From the NCBI GenBank assembly GCA_900548225.1, contig URJM01000097.1, positions 1 to 5,857 on the forward strand: DNA of 5,857 nucleotides. The letters are read 5' to 3'. The position numbers and the translations under genes were made by a program. The notes beneath the pieces were generated by a model. It saw nothing but the letters and a program-made list of their open reading frames with translations. It had not been told where the DNA came from and made no database searches. Origin of the DNA: an uncultured bacterium. Lineage in GTDB: Bacteria; Verrucomicrobiota; Lentisphaeria; Oligosphaerales; Oligosphaeraceae. Positions 1 through 5,274 of this stretch are shown one piece after another (within the stretch, counting starts at the first letter, position 1; every line of letters starts with the position of its first letter).

Positions 1-291
1 AGGGAGAATCCACAGGACTTTTTCAATTACGACAGATTCGGCCATATTTTCCCTAGGGTAGGGCTGTCCGAATTGGAACGACGCCGCGCCTGCGAAACAA
101 TACGGGTTTTCAATCTTGACAATTCTGGCCGTCTCTGCAATATTCGCCAACAGGCATTTCAGGCGGTCGTCACCTTCCTGCAATGCAGTGAGCATCCTGA
201 CACATCAACCATTGATCGTTTTCTTGAAATGGTCAATGGTGCCCATTGCATCTCTGTCTACTATACTCTTCTAGATAAAAGGATGCGGTAG
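1..291 (+). CDS. C-terminal fragment of a possible TIGR02646/PtuB-like HNH endonuclease (5' end outside window)
   Basis: The frame is open from base 1 and ends at TAG 289-291, giving 96 visible residues of a gene that starts upstream; the internal TTG at 73 is not needed as a start. The visible part has a pattern I associate with the region after the HNH motif in TIGR02646/PtuB-type nucleases: an acidic 'NPxDFFxYDxxGHIFP' stretch at visible residues 3-18, then 'ACETIRVFNLD' at 30-40, then 'LCNIRQQAF' at 45-53 before a helical tail. In that family this corresponds to 'DP..-FEYD-G.I', 'TI..L.LN' and 'L...R..A'. Family members are the nuclease partner (PtuB) of the ATPase PtuA in Septu defence and in some retron systems. 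This is recognition from memory. The catalytic HNH residues would lie left of the window, so nuclease function is inferred. The gene converges on the GH94 gene. Its base composition is intermediate between the GC-rich centre and the AT-rich right end. Confidence 0.5.
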   Translation, partial: RENPQDFFNYDRFGHIFPRVGLSELERRRACETIRVFNLDNSGRLCNIRQQAFQAVVTFLQCSEHPDTSTIDRFLEMVNGAHCISVYYTLLDKRMR

Positions 292-373
292 GCATGTCTA
301 TGCAGTGTCTGCTGATTAAACCATAACTTGTTTGTTTCCACTCAATCGGCAGGCGCCATATAGTGCCCCCTTT

Positions 374-452
374 GGGAAGGGAAGCCAATGCGCTTTCTGG
401 CTGAAGTTCACCGAGGAGATTCGGGGCATCAGCCAGGCGGGCTTCCCTTCCC
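374..452. repeat. 79-nt nested inverted repeat between convergent genes
   Basis: GGGAAGGGAAGCC at 374-386 is the exact reverse complement of GGCTTCCCTTCCC at 440-452 (13 bp). Inside it, CGC 391-393 can pair with GCG 437-439, CTGGCTGA 397-404 pairs exactly with TCAGCCAG 429-436 (8 bp), and CCGA 411-414 can pair with TCGG 421-424 around a short loop. The result is a long cruciform-capable stem with small asymmetric bulges (387-390 and 394-396, both on the left side). It lies between the stop of the left-edge gene (291) and the stop of the GH94 gene (500). Neither strand has a T-run after the stem, so it is not a textbook intrinsic terminator, although it could act as a bidirectional 3'-end structure or be a dispersed palindromic repeat. 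Only one copy is seen in this window. Confidence 0.7.
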
Positions 453-499
453 GTCGCGTGGTGGAATCCGTCTTCGTATTTGTGTGGTCTTCTGTTGGA

Positions 500-2899
500 T
501 TAGAAGACCTCAATCACATTGCATCCGTCACCGTTCAGGGCGTCATAGGGAATTGGGGCTCCGAAGGGATATGCCGTATGGTTAACCACCGCCTCCTTGC
601 AGTCGGAATGGATTGTGATTTCCACCTTTTTGCCTCGGATTTCCGTTGTCAGGCTTGCCGGCAGCAATTGTTCCGGCATACATGGTGAAATCGCGAAGTG
701 CTCAAGTCCCAGCCGCACCCCGAACATATTCTCAAAGATTGCCCGGAAGAGTGTGCTGATCGTGCCTGACAGGAAGGGCATTCCCCCCTCTCCGAAATTA
801 TGCTGGGTTTCCATGTAGTAATTGACTATGCCGTAGGGTTCGCTTTTGGTCACCTTGACGGGATGGCGCTGTTGATCGTAGGGCAGGGCGTACTTCAGTA
901 TATCCTCCAGAAGGTCCCTGCGCTTTGCGGTGGCGGCCGCCCTGAGCAGGAATCCCTGTGCCCCGTGGTTGTAGACGGTCCCGTTTTCTCCCAATCCGGC
1001 GGCCAGTGCGCCAGTGCCGAGGCGCCCGGCCTTTTCGATGACTGGATTTCCCAGCGGGGGATAGAACAGTCGGTATCCGCATGGCCCCTTGAGCGAACAC
1101 AGATGCTGGAACACCTTGTCCAGTTCCTCCTGCGTATCGAAGATTCCGGCGATGATTCCCCAGGAATTCACCGGGCTGTTGATGCGTTTTCTGCCATCGC
1201 TGTCGCAGTCGGAGAAGAGCCAGACTCCATTGTCGTTGAATGCGCCGTTTAGGAATCCTTCGCGGTTCAGGGCATGTGCGCGGATTGCCTGTTTCAGTCC
1301 ATCGGCCTCCCGCTGCCAGAGCTCCCGCTGTTCCGGGAACAGCTCCATGGCCAGCTTCATCAGAAATACCACCTGGCAACTGGCCATGACGGATTCTCCG
1401 CGCATTTCCAGGCCGACGGTGTTGAGGGAATCGTTCCAATCCCCCTCGTGGATAAGCACCAGGCCGTGCTCACCCCGGTTGGATTTGTCGAGATAGTAGT
1501 TGAGCAGGCGTTCGGCATGTTCCCGGACGGTGGACAGTTCGGGGTTGTCGAATGTGCGGCATTTCTCCTCGAGAAAGCCCAGGTCGCCACTGTTCTTCAG
1601 GTAATCGTAGAGCAGTTCGAAGACCCAGCATCCGGAGTCGACATAGTCGCGCTTGTCATGGGTTCCATGGACTCCGGCCGTCGAGTACTGTCGGAAAAAA
1701 CCGCCGTCGCTCTTTTGGCAGCTGAGGATTTCGAGCAGGATGTTTTTTGAAAGGCTTTCATCAACCAGCGCGATTCCGGAATAATCCTGGGATGCGTCGC
1801 GGGTACCCCGCATCCCTGTCGGCCAGCCACGGTCCAGTTTTCCAACCCAGAACAGCTGAAGTGGCAGGAAGTTGCTGATATAGTCGGCAAGGGCGTCATC
1901 CTTCAGGGTCACCTGCAGTTTCCGTGTCCAGAAGTCGTATGTCTCCTGTTGTTTCTTCTTCAGGGTTTCCTGTGTGTCTACGCGGAGACATTCCTTTGCG
2001 GACTTGATGGCGGCCGTCGAGTCGTCCGTCGTGGCGGCGTGGTTCAGGACCAGCGAGAATCTGGTGCCTTCACCGGGGGAGAGGCAGATTTTTCCACTGC
2101 GCATGGCGGCCACGCCCTGAGTGCCGATGTTGACATATCTTTCATCGGGGGTCACGCTGGAATAGGCGCGCGTATTGGGGAGCGACAGGCGTTTGTCAAG
2201 CATGTCAGGCAGGAGCATGCCCCCGGACTTAGTGAACTTCCTATAGTCGACTTCCGCCTCACTGATTTCCAGGTCTGTGACCAGGAACGACCTGACCTGT
2301 TCTACCTTGCGTCCGTGTGGATTGCGGTTTTCCACAAAGATGCCGTTTGCCGTGTCATTGAAAAAGCCGACGCTCTGGTATAGCTCCGGCGCATCCCAGG
2401 GAGCCAGGGCGCCCGATGCGTGATGGATTCTCCAGACGGGAAGGATGTCGAACTCAACCGGTGCGTCCCCGGTGTTGGTCAGTTCGCATCTGAGCCAGAA
2501 GAGGCTCTTGCTGTCATGGATTCCGACAGAGGTCTTAATGGTCAGCTGCCGATAGGTGAGGAGATATTCCGCGTGGGTCGGTTGGAAATCGCACCGGTAG
2601 TCGAGCAGTTCGTCCCGGTTCAGCGGCGACAGGAATGCAGTCAGGTGCTGGCCGGGGGCATTGACGAAGATCTGAAGCGGAAGCAGGTTCTCGTTGTTCG
2701 CGGTTTTGAACAGCAGCATCCCCCCTGGCGGGTTGACCTGGGCGGAATGAGGCCCATAGTTGTTCAACTTCAACAGAAGCGCCTTGTTGGTGTACAGGTA
2801 ACTCCACGGACGCACCAAATCCCGGTTGGTGACGATGAACTGCCCCGGCTTGAGGCCGAATTCGCCGAACTCTTCTATCTTGACTTCTTCGTGTAGCAT
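500..2899 (-). CDS. GH94 family glycoside phosphorylase (cellobiose/chitobiose phosphorylase-like)
   Basis: This is a 799-residue enzyme of the GH94 inverting phosphorylase family, which cleaves a beta-glucosidic or N-acetylglucosaminidic bond with inorganic phosphate to release an alpha-sugar 1-phosphate. The N-terminal beta-sandwich entry 'RPWSYLYTN' is at 30-38. The (alpha/alpha)6 barrel carries 'GTRDASQD' at 365-372, a substrate-binding segment. 'GDWND' is at 486-490; its final Asp matches the family's catalytic acid. 'VYNHGA' at 642-647 and 'LSGT' at 710-713 correspond to the phosphate-binding His and Thr/Ser positions. 'FAISPCMP' at 735-742 is the usual C-terminal strand. The length fits cellobiose or chitobiose phosphorylases (roughly 800 residues). 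No signal peptide is evident, so it is probably cytoplasmic. ATG 2897-2899 follows an in-frame TAG immediately upstream and has AAAGGAG seven bases before it, which fixes the start. Stop is TAA. The N-terminal glycine-rich part 'NPPGGMLLF' is diverged from cellobiose phosphorylases, so the donor sugar cannot be assigned. GH130 lies 420 bp upstream on the same strand. Confidence 0.9.
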   Translation of the reverse strand: MLHEEVKIEEFGEFGLKPGQFIVTNRDLVRPWSYLYTNKALLLKLNNYGPHSAQVNPPGGMLLFKTANNENLLPLQIFVNAPGQHLTAFLSPLNRDELLDYRCDFQPTHAEYLLTYRQLTIKTSVGIHDSKSLFWLRCELTNTGDAPVEFDILPVWRIHHASGALAPWDAPELYQSVGFFNDTANGIFVENRNPHGRKVEQVRSFLVTDLEISEAEVDYRKFTKSGGMLLPDMLDKRLSLPNTRAYSSVTPDERYVNIGTQGVAAMRSGKICLSPGEGTRFSLVLNHAATTDDSTAAIKSAKECLRVDTQETLKKKQQETYDFWTRKLQVTLKDDALADYISNFLPLQLFWVGKLDRGWPTGMRGTRDASQDYSGIALVDESLSKNILLEILSCQKSDGGFFRQYSTAGVHGTHDKRDYVDSGCWVFELLYDYLKNSGDLGFLEEKCRTFDNPELSTVREHAERLLNYYLDKSNRGEHGLVLIHEGDWNDSLNTVGLEMRGESVMASCQVVFLMKLAMELFPEQRELWQREADGLKQAIRAHALNREGFLNGAFNDNGVWLFSDCDSDGRKRINSPVNSWGIIAGIFDTQEELDKVFQHLCSLKGPCGYRLFYPPLGNPVIEKAGRLGTGALAAGLGENGTVYNHGAQGFLLRAAATAKRRDLLEDILKYALPYDQQRHPVKVTKSEPYGIVNYYMETQHNFGEGGMPFLSGTISTLFRAIFENMFGVRLGLEHFAISPCMPEQLLPASLTTEIRGKKVEITIHSDCKEAVVNHTAYPFGAPIPYDALNGDGCNVIEVF

Positions 2900-2906
2900 C
2901 TAGAGG

Positions 2907-2913
2907 CTCCTTT
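2907..2913 (-). promoter_or_regulatory. Strong Shine-Dalgarno site of the GH94 gene
   Basis: Read on the minus strand this is AAAGGAG, seven bases before the ATG at 2899. It is a near-ideal anti-16S match and decides the start. The GH130 gene has nothing comparable, so the downstream gene may be translated more efficiently than the upstream one. Confidence 0.8.
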
Positions 2914-2924
2914 GTCGTGTGAAA

Positions 2925-2932
2925 AACCGGTT
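2925..2932. promoter_or_regulatory. Palindrome AACCGGTT in the GH94 leader, candidate operator
   Basis: A perfect 8-bp palindrome with a central CG step lies 25 bp upstream of the GH94 ATG and just above its ribosome binding site. It is flanked by 'gtgaaa' on the left and 'gacggc' on the right. LacI-family regulators of sugar genes often use CG-centred palindromes, but their sites are usually longer (14-20 bp) and only the core is symmetric here. No regulator gene is visible, so this is only suggestive. Confidence 0.25.
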
Positions 2933-3254
2933 GACGGCAGCGGGGTGCGCCCGGTGTGTGTGGGTTATATCGCCTGTTCCTGGAATGATGTCGTGGCTCC
3001 GGGCTTCGTCAGGATTGTGGAAAAAGCATTGCGCCGGAATAGAGGGGGACGTCCTATTGTCGGGAAATAATATATCCGTAAACCACACGGCAATCGAATA
3101 CCCGGGTGTGTGCGTTTAATTCCACAGGAGTCGTGTCTCCAGGAAGGCGGAGTGTCCGGGCCTCAATCCGATTGGTCTTTCCCCAGCCTCTCGGTCCACA
3201 GGCCCTGCCGGACGCGCAGAGGATGAAGCCCCGCAGGAAGAAGTGCGTCTCTCC

Positions 3255-3303
3255 CCCCCGACCGCCATGGCGCCATGATATCGGCGCGCCGTCGCGGCGG
3301 GGG
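3255..3303 (-). repeat. GC-rich stem-loop just after the GH130 stop codon
   Basis: CCCCCG at 3255-3260 pairs with CGGGGG at 3298-3303, and after one bulged A, CCGC at 3262-3265 pairs with GCGG at 3294-3297, making a 10-bp stem. The 28-base loop contains a 12-bp perfect palindrome CATGGCGCCATG (3266-3277), followed by GATATC (3277-3282) and GGCGCGCC (3283-3290). The structure begins 16 bases past the GH130 stop. On the minus strand the following bases are purine-rich, not U-rich, so it does not qualify as a classical intrinsic terminator. It might protect the 3' end of a processed GH130 transcript or attenuate read-through. Confidence 0.55.
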
Positions 3304-3319
3304 CAAGTGGAATGCAAGG

Positions 3320-4399
3320 CTATTTGCCGTCCCAGTCCTCGATTCGGAAGGGGACTACTGCGCGTTCCGCCAAGCGCCTTGCCGGCGTCATTTCCTGCAG
3401 GAGTTCCTCCAGTTTGACAGTTGCCAGGCAGGTATTCGCGTCCCCTGCGCCGTAGTAGATCATCAATTCCCCAGTGTCATGTGGATTGAGGATTGCGCCG
3501 ACTGGGAAGATGGTGTCCTCCACCCAGATTCCGTCGTAGCCTGTCTCGTATGGCGCCTCCGCCACGATGAGGGGTTGTCTTGTGATGGCGGCAAGCCTGG
3601 TGGGGTCGTCCTTGTCGAAGAGCGCCGCGCCGCAGGTGTATCGTTTGCACCATCCCTTGCCGGCGAGGACATCGCGCCTGCGGGCGGGATCCTCGTCCAC
3701 GGCATGGAATACAAGAAGCCATCCCTTGTCAGTCTTGATAGGCGGCGCCCCCGCGCCAATCTTTCGATTTGCCCACGGCACATCCTCGCATCCCAGGAAG
3801 AGCTCCTGTTCGCCCCAGTATTCCATGTCGGGCGAGAAGGCGTACCAGATGTGGAAGGGGTCGCCCCACTGGTTGGAAGGACGCTCCAGACGCATGTATT
3901 TGCCGCCAATCCTCTCGGGGAAAAGCACCATGTTGCGCTGTTGCGGAATCCCAAGGCAGACGACGTCGAAGTCAACACCCTCGCCACGCCACTTGGCGAT
4001 GCCGGGGCGCTCGGAGTGCTGGTTCTCAAAGCAGAAGGTCAGGTAGAGACCACCCTCCAGGACGGTCAGACGGGAGTCGACCACCCAGGGAAGGGGCTTG
4101 CCATGGTAGAAGACGCGCATCAGCTCGGGCTCCATCTCCCAGTGGACGCCGTCGTCGCTCCACCCCATGCCGGTCCCAAGCTTCAGTGCAGGACGGTTGA
4201 AATGCTCGTCAAACAGGTCGACGCGGGGCGCAATGACAAAACGGCCGTTGAAAAAGTTGACGCCCGCGTTGAAGACAAAAGAGGCAAGGTAGGGGACGTC
4301 GTCCCTGGTAAGGATGGGATTCCCTGGATAACGGTGCAGAATCGGGTTGGAATGCAACTCGCCCCTGAAGGAGGGCAGATCTTTGAATGGATTTCTCAT
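3320..4399 (-). CDS. GH130 family glycoside phosphorylase, beta-mannoside phosphorylase-like
   Basis: This is a 359-residue protein of the GH130 five-bladed beta-propeller family, whose members phosphorolyse beta-mannosides (mannosyl-glucose, manno-oligosaccharides, mannosyl-GlcNAc) to alpha-mannose 1-phosphate. Visible family marks in order: 'NPIL' at 18-21 and again 27-30, 'FNAGV' at 43-47, 'VVDSRLTVLEGG' at 106-117, whose D108 sits where the family has its catalytic Asp, 'NMVLFPERIGGKYMRLERP' at 156-174, 'KIGAGAPPIKTDKGWL' at 213-228, 'FH' at 231-232 and 'YGAGD' at 316-320. The segment after D108 reads D-S-R where I expect D-P-R in many members. No signal peptide or membrane segment is visible, so it is probably cytoplasmic. 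Length is normal. An in-frame TGA four codons upstream leaves ATG 4397-4399 as the only plausible start, yet there is no clear Shine-Dalgarno. It probably forms a functional pair with the downstream GH94 enzyme. A GH130 hydrolase or a different mannoside acceptor remains possible. Confidence 0.9.
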   Translation of the reverse strand: MRNPFKDLPSFRGELHSNPILHRYPGNPILTRDDVPYLASFVFNAGVNFFNGRFVIAPRVDLFDEHFNRPALKLGTGMGWSDDGVHWEMEPELMRVFYHGKPLPWVVDSRLTVLEGGLYLTFCFENQHSERPGIAKWRGEGVDFDVVCLGIPQQRNMVLFPERIGGKYMRLERPSNQWGDPFHIWYAFSPDMEYWGEQELFLGCEDVPWANRKIGAGAPPIKTDKGWLLVFHAVDEDPARRRDVLAGKGWCKRYTCGAALFDKDDPTRLAAITRQPLIVAEAPYETGYDGIWVEDTIFPVGAILNPHDTGELMIYYGAGDANTCLATVKLEELLQEMTPARRLAERAVVPFRIEDWDGK

Positions 4400-4450
4400 G
4401 TCTGGATGTCAAATTGCCGAAAACAAAGGCTCTCTTCCCAACAAGGATGG

Positions 4451-4479
4451 GTATTATGAAGGTGTATGACGGCCTTCAA
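4451..4479 (-). promoter_or_regulatory. Weak candidate sigma70-type promoter of GH130
   Basis: On the minus strand TTGAAG (4474-4479) is followed after 17 bases by TAATAC (4451-4456); an overlapping CATAAT (4453-4458) is a better -10 but only 15 bases away. It lies about 52 bp upstream of the GH130 ATG, inside the 3' end of the transposase relic. If used, the insertion-sequence debris would supply the promoter. The -35 matches only TTGA and the pattern could be chance. Confidence 0.3.
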
Positions 4480-5057
4480 TCCCTTCCGACGGCCCTAATG
4501 TAATCAGAAAACAGCCGTCTCCTAGGCAATGGTTCAGGAATTGCAACCGTTCACCGGGCGATAGAGCTAGGGACACATCCATCCTTGCGTGAGGCGGTGT
4601 CCTCCAGAACTGAGACATCCATGTCCATCGGAATCAGACTCATGCCGTGCATTTCAATCCTTTCTGGGCTCGCTTTACGGGGATGGGCGGTATTGACGGC
4701 GTCCACGACAGATGTCCAGGAGGCATAGGCAAGAAGAACGAGACGCAGGCGGAAGGACTTCTGCGAGGGAACAGCCTCGGTGATGAGATGGCGGAGCAGG
4801 GCGTAGTCGCAGCATACTGCCGGCATTAGGCCAATGACGCTTCGTGCGATTTCCTGCGCAGATAATCGGACAATGCAGTGACCGCAGTGTGACCAAAGGC
4901 GCATGGCGGGAATGGCGTCAGGGATGCTGAAGCCAAAAGAAAAACAGCCGTTGGGGGAGTTTTTCTCAGAAGATGTGCTAAATTTGAGAAGTAGACACGG
5001 ATAACCCTTCGGGTGAAAAACAGTCTGTTTCGTGTGAGACAACATAATATGCTGCAT
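4454..5057 (-). pseudogene. Decayed, truncated IS1380/IS4-like DDE transposase
   Basis: The minus-strand frame from 5057 to 4551 gives 168 residues ending in 'IPMDMDVSVLEDTASRKDG' and then unrelated residues to a stop. IS1380/IS4-like transposases have, at this point, 'VPS...LRQRL', then 'G.IP.D.DVSPLDNS..KKEGVSRTYK'. Here 'AVPSQKSFRLRL' is followed by the 'IPMDMDVSVLEDTASRKDG' block, a good match in order and spacing. Skipping one base at 4577 makes the next codons read V-S (giving 'KDGVS') and opens a frame to TAA at 4454-4456 that contains 'CLGDGCFLI', where the family has an 'AYLG-EG-L' stretch at the same distance. So the gene appears broken by a one-base insertion and then cut off before most of the catalytic domain. 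No terminal inverted repeats were found. It lies upstream of GH130 on the same strand. Identification is from memory of the family; the alternative is an unknown small protein of 168 residues. Confidence 0.6.
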
Positions 5058-5059
5058 AT
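5047..5059. repeat. 13-bp palindrome ATATGC-T-GCATAT at the transposase relic start
   Basis: Two perfect 6-bp arms around a single T overlap the ATG that opens the 168-residue frame of the transposase relic. It coincides with the step from moderate to very AT-rich DNA. It may be part of an old insertion-sequence end or a protein-binding site, but no matching partner was found at the other end of the relic. Confidence 0.35.
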
Positions 5060-5274
5060 CAGATGGTTATCAGGTCTTTTATTACTTTTTTCATTTAATC
5101 TTCACTGATTTAAGTCAAGAACAACTGATAATGACTCCTTGTTAATCCTCTAAAAATGACTTCCTATTCAACAAATACAACCTATTGTGTCTTCGTTACG
5201 ATTACTTGCCTCTCCATCATTCAAGGACCTCACATTTGGGTAGGAGTCTGAGTAATTACAAGAGCTTACTTAAT
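5058..5274. other. AT-rich intergenic region upstream of the methyltransferase
   Basis: These 217 bases between divergently oriented genes are strikingly AT-rich (25-32% GC in the first two lines). They should contain the methyltransferase promoter and possibly an operator for a controller protein, as is common in restriction-modification loci, but no convincing -35/-10 pair or long palindrome could be identified. The frame of the methyltransferase is open back to 5146, with only TTG or CTG start codons, which I consider unlikely starts. Confidence 0.5.

Larger units (their letters stand above)
2900..3319. other. 420-bp intergenic region between the two phosphorylase genes
   Basis: No gene is convincing here. 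Short minus-strand frames (2900-3088 and 3054-3317) have no recognisable family and overlap structured DNA. From the GH130 side the gap holds a GC-rich stem-loop (3255-3303), a block without an obvious feature, an AT-rich island (about 3065-3083, including 'aaataatatatcc') that is the best place for a separate GH94 promoter, and the palindrome and ribosome binding site next to the GH94 start. I could not fix convincing -35 and -10 boxes. The size of the gap argues that GH94 may have its own promoter rather than depending only on read-through from GH130. Confidence 0.55.

Noticed and set aside
374..452. Integron attC site
   Set aside because: The fold is suggestive, but I cannot find the conserved GTTRRRY and RYYYAAC ends flanking the stem, and there is no integrase or cassette array.
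316..688. Short frames on both strands around the 3' end of GH94 and the inverted repeat
   Set aside because: They overlap the palindromic element or lie antisense to GH94 and have no family features.
798..1439. 213-codon minus-strand frame inside the GH94 gene
   Set aside because: It is an Arg/Pro/Gly-rich shifted frame of the GH94 coding region, whose motifs are all in the other frame.
3255..3303. Intrinsic terminator after GH130
   Set aside because: The stem is strong, but the minus-strand bases after it are purine-rich with no U-run.
2900..3317. Two short minus-strand frames (2900-3088 and 3054-3317) between the phosphorylases
   Set aside because: No recognised family; the first ends exactly at the TAG in front of the GH94 ATG and the second overlaps the stem-loop.
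3275..4459. 394-codon plus-strand open frame opposite the GH130 gene
   Set aside because: Its translation has no recognisable family signature, while the minus strand carries a full ordered set of GH130 motifs; long antisense frames are common in GC-rich genes.
4468..4519. Repeated GACGGCC (4468-4474, 4488-4494) and the inverted GCCGTC (4514-4519) as an operator
   Set aside because: Short and imperfect, and inside the transposase relic; chance is a sufficient explanation.
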